This document shows positions 1 through 8,388 of a DNA stretch of 64,000 nucleotides, piece by piece. The notes beneath the pieces were generated by a model. The model was not told the origin of the DNA. It saw only the letters and a list, made by a program, of their open reading frames with translations, and searched no databases. The translations under genes were made by a program, and so were the position numbers. The stretch lies in NCBI RefSeq assembly GCF_003664005.1, contig NZ_RCCJ01000001.1, forward strand, positions 124,001 through 188,000. Direction: 5' to 3'. Within the stretch, counting starts at the first letter, position 1. Each line of letters starts with the position of its first letter. Source of the stretch: Hydrogenivirga caldilitoris. Lineage in GTDB: Bacteria; Aquificota; Aquificia; Aquificales; Aquificaceae.

Positions 1-268
1 GGGTCACAGGAGCGTGATACTGAAAAGAGTAACCCAAGTCAAAGAGGAGTGCAGACTTTAGCCATTTTATGTACTGAATCAGGGCAGGCTGGTCAAGCCC
101 ATAAATTTTCTTGAGCCTTTCTATAGTCTCCGGCGAAATCTGTGGGTTGAGTTTGAGCTGGTCTAAGAAGTCTCCCGGAGCGAGCTTTATTATCAGAAAG
201 GATATGAAAGTTACGCCCAGTATGGTAGGTATGGCTTGAAGTATACGTAAAAGAATAAACTTAAACAT
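1..268 (-). CDS. Peptide/nickel-type ABC transporter permease, N-terminal part (partial)
   Basis: Only the first 89 or so codons lie in the window; the gene runs off the left edge. The translation starts MFKFILLRILQAIPTILGV, a transmembrane helix, and continues with APGDF and a GLDQP-like stretch typical of DppB/OppB permeases. Such proteins form one half of the inner-membrane channel for di/oligopeptides or nickel. The ATG (268-266) overlaps the stop of the upstream DUF1232 gene by one base (TGATG), so the two are probably co-translated. The substrate cannot be told from this fragment. Confidence 0.8.
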   Translation of the reverse strand, partial: MFKFILLRILQAIPTILGVTFISFLIIKLAPGDFLDQLKLNPQISPETIERLKKIYGLDQPALIQYIKWLKSALLFDLGYSFQYHAPVT

Positions 269-645
269 CAGAAATAGTTTGCTATGAAATACTTTGTTTC
301 TTCAAAGTATCTCTCTATCTCCTTTCTGTGCTTTTCCTTTATGTATCTTATTAGCCTGTAGTCATCCCAGTAGCCTACCATCGGTATCCAGTCGGGAATC
401 CCATCCCTGTTGTCAATGAAATACCAAAGAGCCGCTATAAAGTCCTCCTTTGCCTCCCTTTTTAGTTTGAACTCTGGGTCTGTTAGAATCCTGAAAATAA
501 GCTTCACATCAAGTATCAGGTTCCTTAGGTATTCCATCGTTGGCGGTACCTTCTCCAGCTTCTTCTTAAACTCCTCTTTCAATCTATCTAAGTTATTGAT
601 ATTTTCGTAAGTTTTATACTTCAAGAGCTTTTCCTCAAAACTCAT
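268..645 (-). CDS. DUF1232 (YkvA-like) protein
   Basis: 125 aa. The C-terminal half carries the DUF1232/YkvA core: an AALWYFIDNRDGIPDWIP segment followed by WDDYRLIRYI, where the IPDWIP/DD pattern is the family hallmark. The N-terminal half is a charged, probably helical extension. The family has no firm biochemical role and is often membrane-associated. It overlaps the downstream ABC permease by 1 nt. There is no Shine-Dalgarno; TATAAT (minus strand, 657-652) ends 6 nt before the ATG, suggesting a leaderless message. Confidence 0.72.
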   Translation of the reverse strand: MSFEEKLLKYKTYENINNLDRLKEEFKKKLEKVPPTMEYLRNLILDVKLIFRILTDPEFKLKREAKEDFIAALWYFIDNRDGIPDWIPMVGYWDDYRLIRYIKEKHRKEIERYFEETKYFIANYF

Positions 646-651
646 GGCAGT

Positions 652-657
652 ATTATA
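652..657 (-). promoter_or_regulatory. -10 box of the DUF1232 gene, leaderless type
   Basis: Consensus TATAAT on the minus strand ends 6 nt upstream of the ATG at 645. No ribosome binding site fits between them. No clear -35 is visible. Confidence 0.5.
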
Positions 658-720
658 TCATGTCCCCTTTTACAATAAACGCTTATAATTAAAGTGAGAG
701 AAGAAAAGGAGGGTCTTGAA

Positions 721-1212
721 ATGAGAAAAGCTTATATCTTTATGGTATTCCTGGGGATGTTGTTTCTTCTTCTGGGTGTAAAGGAAACAAGAGCTGCAGA
801 AGATGGTGGTGTTGTGGTACCCACCCCTCTTACAAAAAACCTCGGTGATTACTATGTGAGTATAGGTGTGTTTTCCATAGCTCAGCTGGAGAAGAACTTT
901 CCAAGAGCTTACAACCTTCTCGTCAAACATCATGGGAAACCTACACCTAATCAGACCCACCATCTCGCCGTTAGTCTCTGGAAAGAAGAGAATGGGAAGA
1001 TAACCTACCTGTCAAATTATGAGGTTGAAGCTGAGGTACGTTCTCCTATCTTCAGAGCAACAAGGGAAAAGCTCTCCAAGTACCCACACCAGTATGGAGA
1101 CAACTACGGTGGCTGGTTTGATATGTCTGACAAAGGTCTGTACCACATAGCTATCATAATCCACGAGAATGGGAAGACAAGGAAGGTTACCTTTGATTAT
1201 CTGATGCAGTGA
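721..1212 (+). CDS. Secreted protein of unknown function
   Basis: 163 aa from ATG 721, which is preceded by AGGAGG about 8 nt upstream; an upstream in-frame ATG at 694 lacks such a site. Residues 1-26 are a Sec signal peptide (basic start, hydrophobic run, then a likely cleavage after TRA). The mature part is about 135 aa, has no cysteine, and is rich in aromatic and His residues (KHHGKP, QTHHLA, DNYGGWFDMSDKG). These suggest a periplasmic beta-rich, possibly metal-contacting domain, but I do not recognise the family. It stands alone between divergent DUF1232 and sucC. Confidence 0.65.
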   Translation: MRKAYIFMVFLGMLFLLLGVKETRAAEDGGVVVPTPLTKNLGDYYVSIGVFSIAQLEKNFPRAYNLLVKHHGKPTPNQTHHLAVSLWKEENGKITYLSNYEVEAEVRSPIFRATREKLSKYPHQYGDNYGGWFDMSDKGLYHIAIIIHENGKTRKVTFDYLMQ

Positions 1213-1282
1213 GACCTCAGGAAGACCCCGTTTTCCTGTAAAATTTTAATGTTCAAACGTCGTTTTATTCGGAGGTAGTCTT

Positions 1283-2440
1283 ATGAAACTACATGAACAC
1301 CAGGCAAAGGAGATTTTCTCCCGATACGGTTTGCCGGTCCCGGAAGGGAAGGTAGCCTTTACACTGAAAGAGGCAAAACAGGTAGCTGAGGAACTTGGAG
1401 CTTTTCCCCTTGTGGTAAAAGCTCAGGTTCACTGTGGTGGTAGAGGAAAAGCCGGTGGCGTAAAGATAGTCAAGACCATTGATGAACTCCAGCAGGCTGT
1501 TGAAGGTATGCTTGGAAAGGTTCTGAAGACCTTTCAGTGTCCTGACGGAAAGCCTGTAAACAGGGTATGGATAGAGAAAGCTACTGCGATAGATAAGGAG
1601 TACTATCTCTCCATAACCCTTGACAGGGCGCGTTCTAAACCTGTAGTTATGGCTTCAGCCGCCGGTGGTATGGAGATAGAGGAGATAGCAAAGGAGCATC
1701 CGGAGGCGATACTGATAGAGGAGGTTGACCCTGAGCTTGGACTTATGCCCTATCAAGCTCGTAAACTTGCCTTTAAACTTGGACTTCCGGTCAAAGATTT
1801 CTCCAATGTGCTGCTCACCCTCTACAAGATATACATAGAGCTTGATGCTTCCCTTGTGGAGATAAACCCCCTGGTTATTGATAAGGATGGGAAGCTTATA
1901 GCCCTTGATGCTAAGCTGGAGATAGACGAAAACGCCCTCTTCAGACATAAAGACATAGAGGAGATGGAGGACGAGACTCAGATATCTCCCCTTGAGGTGG
2001 AAGCCCATAAGTACGGACTTAATTACATAAAACTCTCTGGGAGCATAGGCTGTATGGTTAACGGTGCAGGACTTGCGATGGCGACGATGGACATAATAAA
2101 GCTTGCCGGAGGTGAACCTGCCAACTTCCTTGATGTAGGTGGTGGTGCAAACGTTGAGCAGATAGCCAACGCCTTCAGGATACTTATGGCTGATGAGGAT
2201 GTAAAGGCAGTGTTCGTCAACATATTCGGGGGAATTCTTAGATGTGACAGGCTCGCCCAGGGTCTCGTTGAGGCTGGAAAGCTCGTTGAGCTTAACGTCC
2301 CCATAGTGGTAAGGATGGAGGGAACCAACGTGGAAGAGGGCAAGAGAATACTCGCCGAGTCAGGTATGAATTTCATAAATGCCAAGGATATGTGGGATGG
2401 AGCCAGGAAGGCAGTTGAGCTGGCTCAAAAAGCAAGCTGA
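1283..2440 (+). CDS. sucC: Succinate-CoA ligase [ADP-forming] subunit beta
   Basis: 385 aa, the usual SucC length. Residues 1-225 form the ATP-grasp domain, with the glycine-rich GGRGKAGG loop at 52-59. The C-terminal CoA-ligase domain contains [10 protein letters not shown]. With SucD it interconverts succinate, CoA and ATP with succinyl-CoA; in an autotroph running the TCA cycle in reverse it works in the succinyl-CoA direction. GGAGGT precedes the ATG. sucD follows after 12 nt. Citryl-CoA synthetase large subunit (CcsA), a SucC relative in Aquificaceae, is longer by about 40 residues, so SucC is preferred. Confidence 0.95.
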   Translation: MKLHEHQAKEIFSRYGLPVPEGKVAFTLKEAKQVAEELGAFPLVVKAQVHCGGRGKAGGVKIVKTIDELQQAVEGMLGKVLKTFQCPDGKPVNRVWIEKATAIDKEYYLSITLDRARSKPVVMASAAGGMEIEEIAKEHPEAILIEEVDPELGLMPYQARKLAFKLGLPVKDFSNVLLTLYKIYIELDASLVEINPLVIDKDGKLIALDAKLEIDENALFRHKDIEEMEDETQISPLEVEAHKYGLNYIKLSGSIGCMVNGAGLAMATMDIIKLAGGEPANFLDVGGGANVEQIANAFRILMADEDVKAVFVNIFGGILRCDRLAQGLVEAGKLVELNVPIVVRMEGTNVEEGKRILAESGMNFINAKDMWDGARKAVELAQKAS

Positions 2441-2452
2441 GGAGGTCTGAAT

Positions 2453-3370
2453 ATGGCGATACTTGTGAACAAGGACACCAAGGTTGTAGTTCAAGGGATA
2501 ACTGGAAAGGAAGGCTCTTTTCATGCCACCCAGTGTAAAGCCTACGGAACGCAGGTTGTTGCAGGTGTAACCCCCGGAAAGGCAGGACAGGAAGTTGAAG
2601 GCATACCCGTGTTCAACACGGTTGAGGACGCTGTTAAGGAGACTGGAGCAAACTGCTCCCTTATATTTGTGCCAGCACCCTTTGCAGCTGATGCGATAGT
2701 GGAAGCTCTTGATAGCGGTATAGAGCTTGTTGTGTGTATAACAGAAGGGGTCCCCGTAAGGGATATGATGCATGTAAAGGACTACATGAAGAAAGCTTAC
2801 CCAAACGCCAAGCTTATAGGTCCTAACTGTCCAGGTTTAATCACGCCTGGAGAGGCTAAGGTGGGTATAATGCCAGGACACATATTCAAGAGGGGGAGGA
2901 TAGGAATAGTTTCCAGGAGCGGAACCCTTACCTATGAAGCAGCTTACCAGCTTACGAGACTGGGATTGGGACAGACTACGGCGGTTGGTATAGGAGGAGA
3001 CCCAGTTCATGGGTTGTCTCATAAAGATGTAGTCAAGCTCTTTAATGAGGACCCTGAGACAGAAGCCATACTTATGATAGGTGAGATAGGGGGAACATCA
3101 GAGGAAGAGGCGGCCGAATTTATAGAGGCAAACGTGGACAAGCCAGTATTTGCCTACATAGCAGGTATAACCGCACCCCCAGGAAAAAGAATGGGACATG
3201 CCGGTGCGATAATAATGGGTGGAAAGGGAACTGCAAGGGCAAAGATGGAAGCTCTTGAGAAGGCTGGGGCATACGTTATAGACAACCCTGCAAAGATAGG
3301 AGAGACTGTAGCAAGGATACTCGGAGTCCTTGAGGTTGCGGAAGAGGAGAAAACGTGCGATACTGATTAA
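2453..3370 (+). CDS. sucD: Succinate-CoA ligase subunit alpha
   Basis: 305 aa. The N-terminal CoA-binding Rossmann domain contains [10 protein letters not shown]. The active-site histidine that is phosphorylated during catalysis is in GHAGAII (His249), followed by the conserved GGKGTA loop. The C-terminus is about 15 residues longer than the E. coli protein and acidic ([11 protein letters not shown]). It sits 12 nt after sucC, behind GAGGTCTG, as a two-gene operon. Two ferredoxins follow on the same strand; these donate electrons to the 2-oxoacid oxidoreductases acting next in the reductive TCA cycle. Confidence 0.95.
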   Translation: MAILVNKDTKVVVQGITGKEGSFHATQCKAYGTQVVAGVTPGKAGQEVEGIPVFNTVEDAVKETGANCSLIFVPAPFAADAIVEALDSGIELVVCITEGVPVRDMMHVKDYMKKAYPNAKLIGPNCPGLITPGEAKVGIMPGHIFKRGRIGIVSRSGTLTYEAAYQLTRLGLGQTTAVGIGGDPVHGLSHKDVVKLFNEDPETEAILMIGEIGGTSEEEAAEFIEANVDKPVFAYIAGITAPPGKRMGHAGAIIMGGKGTARAKMEALEKAGAYVIDNPAKIGETVARILGVLEVAEEEKTCDTD

Positions 3371-3377
3371 GATTATC

Positions 3378-3405
3378 TTGATATACTGATTTTCTTTTAT
3401 ATTTT
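3378..3405 (+). promoter_or_regulatory. Possible promoter of the ferredoxin pair
   Basis: TTGATA (3378-3383) and TATTTT (3400-3405) are separated by 16 nt in the AT-rich gap after sucD. The following ferredoxin has a good GAGGAGG ribosome binding site. Weak -10; other registers are possible. Confidence 0.35.
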
Positions 3406-3437
3406 TATATTTCCAAGAAAACTGAGGAGGTACGCAG

Positions 3438-3668
3438 ATGGGACTCAAGGTTAGAGTTGACCAGGATACCTGTACGGCGTGTGAGCTCTGCTACGACAGG
3501 ATACCAGAGGTCTTTAAGGATATAGGAGATGGCATAGCGGATGTGGTTAAGGTTGATATAGATGATGGAGACGAAAGGTGGATGAACGTTCCCGGGGATT
3601 TGGCGGACGATGTCCAGGAGGTCGCTGACGAGTGTCCGAGTGGCTCCATAATAGTTGAGGAGGCTTGA
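3438..3668 (+). CDS. Single-cluster [4Fe-4S] ferredoxin (first copy)
   Basis: 76 aa, acidic. Cluster ligands are Cys12, Cys15 and Cys18 (CTACELC) plus Cys66 in ECPSG, the pattern of monocluster 4Fe-4S ferredoxins. From established work on Hydrogenobacter, proteins of this type carry low-potential electrons to pyruvate and 2-oxoglutarate:ferredoxin oxidoreductases. A near-identical second copy follows after 1 nt. GAGGAGG lies just before the start. Location after sucCD fits a reductive TCA role. Confidence 0.9.
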   Translation: MGLKVRVDQDTCTACELCYDRIPEVFKDIGDGIADVVKVDIDDGDERWMNVPGDLADDVQEVADECPSGSIIVEEA

Positions 3669-3669
3669 T

Positions 3670-3906
3670 ATGGCTAATAAGAAGGTTCGCATAGATTACG
3701 ACACCTGTACGGCGTGTGAGCTCTGCTATGACAGGATACCAGAGGTCTTCAAGGATAGAGGAGATGGCATAGCGGACGTGGTAAAGTACGATATAGAGGA
3801 GAGTGAAGAGGAAAGGTGGATGTACGTTCCCGAAGACCTTGAAGGGGAAGTGGAAGAAGTTGCGGACGAGTGTCCGAGTGGCTCCATAATAGTTGAAGAC
3901 GTCTAA
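3670..3906 (+). CDS. Single-cluster [4Fe-4S] ferredoxin (second, tandem copy)
   Basis: 78 aa from ATG 3670, chosen because GAGGAGG lies about 8 nt upstream; an in-frame ATG at 3655 lies inside the first ferredoxin. Ligands are Cys13, Cys16, Cys19 and Cys68. It shares almost all cluster-proximal residues with the first copy but has a longer acidic loop (IEESEEERW) and differs around the C-terminal half, so the paralogues have diverged in partner-facing surface. The stop overlaps the next gene by 14 nt. Confidence 0.9.
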   Translation: MANKKVRIDYDTCTACELCYDRIPEVFKDRGDGIADVVKYDIEESEEERWMYVPEDLEGEVEEVADECPSGSIIVEDV

Positions 3907-4654
3907 AATTATCTTCCTGGGAACCGCTGGAGGAAGGGTAACAACCTTCCGTTTGGTCAGAAGGTCTGGCGGTTTCCTTATAGACTTTTCTGGCACAAAA
4001 GTTCATGTTGATCCTGGACCTGGAGCTTTTGTTTACCTTAAGGAGCATGGTATAGATTACCGCGATATAGACCTGATAGTTTTATCCCATATACACCTGG
4101 ATCACACGGCTGACGTGAATACCCTCCTGGAAGCCTGTACAGATGGGGGGAAGCATAGGAACGTTGCCCTCTTCGCTCCCAAGTCTGCTGTTGAGGGGAA
4201 AGATAGGGTAGTTCTTCCTTACCTCCTTAAGAGGGTGACCAAACTGGCTTTCATAAAGGAGGGGGTTGAACTAACCTACAGGGATGTAACACTCAGAGCT
4301 GTCATGAGGCACTCCCATCACGGTGTGGAAACTTATGGACTGTCTTTTAATGGAGATAAGGTGGTTTACCTATCCTGTGCTAAGTACACCGAGGATATGC
4401 TTGAAGTCTATCCAAGAAAACCCAAGGTGTTCATAATCAACACGACCTTTTACAGGAAGAGAGGAGACATTGAGCACCTTTCTGTGGAAGAGGTGAAAGA
4501 TTTGATATCTGTGTGTGAGGCTGAAACAACTATCCTTACCCACTTCAGCATGGAGATGCATGAGAGGGGACCTGACATAGTGGCTCAGGAATTATCCCAA
4601 GAGCTCGGTCTCAGGGTGGTGGCTGCTCAAGACGGAATGGTAATACCCTTCTGA
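3893..4654 (+). CDS. MBL-fold metallo-hydrolase
   Basis: 253 aa, starting with TTG inside the second ferredoxin gene (14-nt overlap). The metal-binding HxHxDH motif is SHIHLDHTAD (His66, His68, Asp70, His71), with a further histidine pair at RHSHHG and a C-terminal THFSMEMH. This is the metallo-beta-lactamase fold of the RNase Z/phosphodiesterase-like group. The substrate is unknown. Translational coupling to the ferredoxin suggests co-expression, perhaps coincidental in this packed genome. Confidence 0.85.
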   Translation: MKTSKIIFLGTAGGRVTTFRLVRRSGGFLIDFSGTKVHVDPGPGAFVYLKEHGIDYRDIDLIVLSHIHLDHTADVNTLLEACTDGGKHRNVALFAPKSAVEGKDRVVLPYLLKRVTKLAFIKEGVELTYRDVTLRAVMRHSHHGVETYGLSFNGDKVVYLSCAKYTEDMLEVYPRKPKVFIINTTFYRKRGDIEHLSVEEVKDLISVCEAETTILTHFSMEMHERGPDIVAQELSQELGLRVVAAQDGMVIPF

Positions 4655-4671
4655 AGGTATAAAATATGCCT

Positions 4672-5844
4672 ATGAAAGAGATATCTATCAATGTTGGTGA
4701 GATACAGTTCGGTTATGCAAAACGTTACTTTGAGGAGTTTATAGATGCCAGACCTAAGTTTTATGAACTTATAGACAAGGTTCAAACACCAACACTTCTC
4801 ATAGACCTTGATGGGGTTAAGGCAAAGTATATCCAAGCGAGGTACCATATGCCTGATGTCAATATATTCTATGCGGTAAAGGCTAACGACCATATAGATA
4901 TCCTCCGAGCTCTCTCTGACTTGGGTGCGGGTTTTGAGGTGGCGTCCTCTGAGGAACTCCAAAAGGTCATGTCTCTGAATGTCCGGCCAGAGAAGGTTAT
5001 ATCAAGCAACCCCGTCAAACCTCTGGATTTTATAGATTACGCTTATAGCGTTGGTGTAAAAAGGTTCGCCGTTGACAGCTTTTCAGAGGTGGATAAGATA
5101 GCGAGGGTAGCCCCCCGTGCCAGGGTCTATGTAAGGATAACTGTTCCCAACGAGGGAAGCGAGTGGCCTCTGTCTAAGAAGTTCGGTGTGGATGTGGATA
5201 CAGCCCTTGACATCCTGGAGTATGCAAAGGACAGGGGACTCATACCCATAGGCTTGACCTTTCATGTGGGTTCTCAGTGTAACAACCTCAGGAACTGGTT
5301 TATAGCCATAAAGCGCTCTGCCCAACTCTGGGAGAATGCTAAGAGGAAGGGTATAAAGCTGCTTGTCCTCAATATGGGTGGTGGAATACCTGTCAGGTAT
5401 ATGCAGGAGTCACTTAGGATAGAGGATGTAGCCTATTATGTAAAAGGACTTTTGAGAAAGTACTTTCCTACGCCACCCTACGAGCTTCAGATGGAGCCGG
5501 GAAGAGGTATAGTGGGGGATCAGGGGCTAATGGTCGTGAGCGTACTTGGTAAGGCGAAGAGAGATGATGAGAATTGGCTTTACATAGACACGGGGGTGTT
5601 CAACGGACTTGCAGAAGCCTTAGGGGGGATAAGATACCCTACTTACCTGAAGAAGGAGGGAGAACTCAAAGAATGGGTTATCGGTGGTGTTTCCTGTGAC
5701 AGCATGGACGTTATCGCGAAGAACGTATTCCTGCCGGAACCCGAAGTTGGAGACCGTCTCTTTCTTTTATCCACAGGGGCATACACTACCGTTTACGGTG
5801 CGAACTTTAACGGGTTTCCCCCTCCAAGGGTTATATGTCTATAA
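4672..5844 (+). CDS. PLP fold III ornithine/diaminopimelate-type decarboxylase
   Basis: 390 aa. It has the alanine-racemase-like barrel with the PLP lysine in FYAVKAN, then HVGSQ, GGGIP, the phosphate-binding EPGRG, and the second-subunit catalytic cysteine in CDSMD. This matches eukaryotic-type ornithine/lysine decarboxylases, which start polyamine synthesis; polyamines are important in thermophiles. TAAAAT (4660-4665) ends 6 nt before ATG 4672; an ATG at 4666 is also in frame. The 3' end overlaps the convergent PilT-like gene by 14 nt. Ornithine versus lysine or carboxynorspermidine as substrate is not resolved. Confidence 0.85.
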   Translation: MKEISINVGEIQFGYAKRYFEEFIDARPKFYELIDKVQTPTLLIDLDGVKAKYIQARYHMPDVNIFYAVKANDHIDILRALSDLGAGFEVASSEELQKVMSLNVRPEKVISSNPVKPLDFIDYAYSVGVKRFAVDSFSEVDKIARVAPRARVYVRITVPNEGSEWPLSKKFGVDVDTALDILEYAKDRGLIPIGLTFHVGSQCNNLRNWFIAIKRSAQLWENAKRKGIKLLVLNMGGGIPVRYMQESLRIEDVAYYVKGLLRKYFPTPPYELQMEPGRGIVGDQGLMVVSVLGKAKRDDENWLYIDTGVFNGLAEALGGIRYPTYLKKEGELKEWVIGGVSCDSMDVIAKNVFLPEPEVGDRLFLLSTGAYTTVYGANFNGFPPPRVICL

Positions 5845-6679
5845 TCCTGAAGTCTATTTTTTCATCCTCGTTCAGTTTGAGTTCTATCACCTTTGATATG
5901 AGGCGAAGGACTTCTCCCGAATCCTCTCTTAAGAACACATCAAAGCTCCTCTTGAAGGCTTCTACACTTGAAGCTGTTGTACTGAGGACTGTTAGTACCG
6001 GTATATCAAATAGCTTTTTAACAGACCTGAGGGCATCCTTTATGGTTATGTCGCTTATGTAAATTATTTCCGGGTGCATAAAGAGGGCTTCCTCTATTCC
6101 TTCATCAAAGCTGTCCACGTCAACACCCACTTCCCTTTGGATTACTATTGAATTGCTGTGCTTAATGAGGTAGGTTATGGGTCTCTCAAGCACATATATC
6201 AGTCCTGATTCCCTTGCACAGAGCTCCTTCAGGAGTGCGTAGGAGAACAGGTTATGAACCACAAAGGACTTTCCTATTATGGCAAGTATCCCGTTGTAGT
6301 TGTAAAGGGTTGAGAACAACTCTTCAAGCTTTTCGTGAGATGGAATTATATCTCTTAGGTCGGGTATATCGTAGGGCACTTTTACTATACTTACCACGTA
6401 GCTCCCTCTCTGGGTTAGATACGTGACCCTAATCCTCCCCACATCCGGCATGCCGAAGGAGAAGAACCCTTCCTTGCCCAGAGGTCCGAGTGAGGTGGGA
6501 GTATGGGACCTCAAAGATACCAAGGTATCCCTTATGTCATCAGGTGAAAGTATGACGTCTATTATCTTTTCAACCCCCCTTTCCCTCCTTTCAACGGGAG
6601 AAGCCTTCGGTGCCAGTATAACTTCCGTAAATTCCCTCCTCTCCGAAAGATAGTTAAGTATCTCAGGTGCTATGTTCAT
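5831..6679 (-). CDS. PilT/T2SS-ATPase-like protein lacking catalytic motifs
   Basis: 282 aa, shorter than PilT (about 345-370). Segments align with PilT: an N-terminal PAS-like half (FSFGMPDVGRIRVTYL), a LERPITYLIKH region matching the EDPIE box, and IQREVGVDVDSF matching NQREVG. The Walker A position reads AIIGKSFVVHNL (from residue 133), with no GxxxxGK[S/T]. The Walker B/Glu box reads IIYISDIT, and the His box has Ser (STTASS). It is therefore probably inactive as an ATPase and may act as a pilus-motor regulator. The C-terminal AIRxQ region is missing. Confidence 0.75.
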   Translation of the reverse strand: MNIAPEILNYLSERREFTEVILAPKASPVERRERGVEKIIDVILSPDDIRDTLVSLRSHTPTSLGPLGKEGFFSFGMPDVGRIRVTYLTQRGSYVVSIVKVPYDIPDLRDIIPSHEKLEELFSTLYNYNGILAIIGKSFVVHNLFSYALLKELCARESGLIYVLERPITYLIKHSNSIVIQREVGVDVDSFDEGIEEALFMHPEIIYISDITIKDALRSVKKLFDIPVLTVLSTTASSVEAFKRSFDVFLREDSGEVLRLISKVIELKLNEDEKIDFRIIDI

Positions 6680-6717
6680 ATTTAATGTCTATTTTAATAT
6701 GTACAGGGAGGTGAGAG

Positions 6718-6842
6718 ATGATAAAGAAAACCATGAAAGGTAAAAGGTGCTACGTAACCTTTGAGCTTGAGCGAGAAGGAGTAAGGAAAGCTTACCTGGT
6801 GGGAGATTGGAACAACTGGAAGCCGGAGCCTATGAGGTTCAA
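6718..6842 (+). pseudogene. Truncated glycogen-binding (CBM48/AMPK-type) protein
   Basis: A good ribosome binding site (GGGAGGTGAG) and ATG open a frame encoding KAYLVGDWNNWKPEPMRF, the signature of the carbohydrate-binding module family 48/AMPK glycogen-binding domain. Homology stops near 6842. From there the DNA is the antisense of a glycogen phosphorylase gene, so the frame continues to 6918 only by chance. Small stand-alone proteins of this kind are about 100 aa. The simplest reading is a gene cut by a deletion shared with its convergent neighbour. Confidence 0.7.
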
Positions 6843-7223
6843 GGCAAGGTCAGAACTCTCCTTCAGAATGTCCCCTGCGAGAAATCCGAGTCCCCCGGCG
6901 TATATAAGGAGTGTGTGATGTAGTCCGTACTCTGGTGAGAGAAAGATTATGGGCTTTTCAAACCGTTTTGATAGTTCGGAGCATCTCTTCATGTAAAACT
7001 TGAAGTAAGAGTAAACGTAGTTGTAGTGTTTTAAAAAGTCTTCGCTCTTTAATCTTTCACCAAGCAGATTTGTCCTTTGCAATAACTCTATAGGGTTCTG
7101 ATTTGTATCCTTCCATAAGATAGGGTCAATACTCCTAAAAAGTTCTCTAGCCGGTGGGTTCCATGTCCACCAGAGGTTGTAAGCGAGTTCCCACAAACCT
7201 TTCTTTACTTCTTCCGGGTTCAT
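6836..7223 (-). pseudogene. glgP: Alpha-glucan (glycogen) phosphorylase, N-terminal fragment
   Basis: About 130 residues remain of a family usually near 600-850 aa. The N-terminal DUF3417 region is clear (ELAYNLWWTWNPPARELF, then DPILW), as is the start of the phosphorylase fold (SPEYGLHHTLLIYAGGLGFLAGDILKE split over 7-6.84 kb). Homology ends at the junction with the CBM48 fragment around 6836-6845; no active site, PLP lysine or C-terminal domain is present. It cannot be a working phosphorylase. TAAAAT and a GGTGAG lie before the ATG. Confidence 0.75.
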
Positions 7224-7317
7224 ACACTCACCATTTTAATACCGATGATAGCAGTCATACTAAAGAGTTTAATTTACTATATCCTTTACATAAAGGCGAA
7301 TAAAAGGAGGAAGACAT

Positions 7318-8376
7318 ATGGCGGTTAAGGACATAATGGACGCACTTCGTGGAGAAACCTTAGAAGATATCGGTCTGAAAGAGAACCTGGCACAGCTGGT
7401 GAAAGATATAAAGCTAATAGGCAGCGAGCTGGATGTCCTCCTGTACACACCTAAGAAAGGTCTTGAAGATATACTTAGGGCTAAGGTTCAGAATGCCCTG
7501 TCTGATGTGCCTGATGTGAAGAAGGTAAACGTTAAGTTCACAGAAACACCTCCCCAGCAGGCTCAGCAGGGTGCTCAGATACCCACCGGGCAACCGGCCT
7601 TTACAAAGAGAAAGGTTCCCGGTGTCAAGCATCTTATAGCTGTGGGTAGTGGTAAGGGTGGTGTCGGTAAATCAACTGTTGCCGCCAACTTAGCTCTTGC
7701 CCTAGCTAAACTCGGCTATAGAGTGGGGCTGTTGGACGCAGACATATACGGACCAAGCGTTCCAACTCTTTTAGGTTTGAAAGGTACAAGAGCTACTGTA
7801 AATGAAAGGAACAGGATAGTTCCTGCGGAAAAATTCGGGATAAAGGTACTCTCCATAGGTTTCATGCTCCCTTCAGAGGACACACCTGTTATATGGAGAG
7901 GACCTATGCTTATGAAGGCGCTGACCCAGTTCCTCTTTGATGTTGACTGGGGAGAGCTTGATTACCTTATCCTTGACCTTCCGCCCGGCACTGGGGACGT
8001 TCAGCTTACCCTTGCCCAGAACGTAGACATATCAGGTGCAGTTGTCGTTACCACACCCCAGGACGTAGCCCTCGCGGATGTGAAGAAAGCCACATCCATG
8101 TTTAAGGAGGTTCAGATTCCTGTCCTAGGTGTTATAGAGAACATGGCTTACTTTATCTGCCCCAGTGACAGTCAGAAGTACTACATATTCGGTAAGGGCA
8201 AAACCGCAGAGTTCGCTTCCGCTTACGGGCTTAAAATACTTGGCTCTATCCCCATAGACCCGGAGGTTTCGGAGCGCTCTGATAAAGGTGAGCCGATAGT
8301 CGTGGAAAACCCTGAGTCTGAAGTGGCTAAGGCTTTTTATGGTATAGCAAGGATAGTAACCCAAGAATTAAGTTAA
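7318..8376 (+). CDS. mrp: Mrp/Nbp35-family Fe-S carrier ATPase
   Basis: 352 aa. An N-terminal MIP18/DUF59 domain (residues 1-80) is followed by a low-complexity QQAQQGAQ linker and the deviant Walker A GSGKGGVGKS (110-119). These P-loop proteins carry and transfer [4Fe-4S] clusters as dimers. The usual bridging CxxC is here CPSD (Cys281, Asp284), so one cysteine ligand per subunit is missing. Strong AAAGGAGGAAG before the ATG. The next gene is an IscS homologue 12 nt downstream, consistent with a cluster-assembly pair. Confidence 0.9.
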   Translation: MAVKDIMDALRGETLEDIGLKENLAQLVKDIKLIGSELDVLLYTPKKGLEDILRAKVQNALSDVPDVKKVNVKFTETPPQQAQQGAQIPTGQPAFTKRKVPGVKHLIAVGSGKGGVGKSTVAANLALALAKLGYRVGLLDADIYGPSVPTLLGLKGTRATVNERNRIVPAEKFGIKVLSIGFMLPSEDTPVIWRGPMLMKALTQFLFDVDWGELDYLILDLPPGTGDVQLTLAQNVDISGAVVVTTPQDVALADVKKATSMFKEVQIPVLGVIENMAYFICPSDSQKYYIFGKGKTAEFASAYGLKILGSIPIDPEVSERSDKGEPIVVENPESEVAKAFYGIARIVTQELS

Positions 8377-8388
8377 GGAGGTAGGAGT

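Noticed and set aside
1217-1250. Terminator between the secreted orphan and sucC (CAGGAA/TTCCTG stem)
   Set aside because: Only a 6-bp stem and no T-run; not convincing.
1283-3370. Citryl-CoA synthetase (CcsAB), the SucCD-like enzyme of Hydrogenobacter
   Set aside because: Both subunits have ordinary SucC/SucD lengths (385 and 305 aa) and motifs; the citryl-CoA subunits are longer.
3438-3906. Tandem ferredoxins as a recent assembly duplication
   Set aside because: The copies differ at many codons and in loop length, so the duplication is old.
6718-6918. Intact 66-aa CBM48 protein
   Set aside because: Residues after about 41 are antisense of glycogen phosphorylase and not part of the domain.
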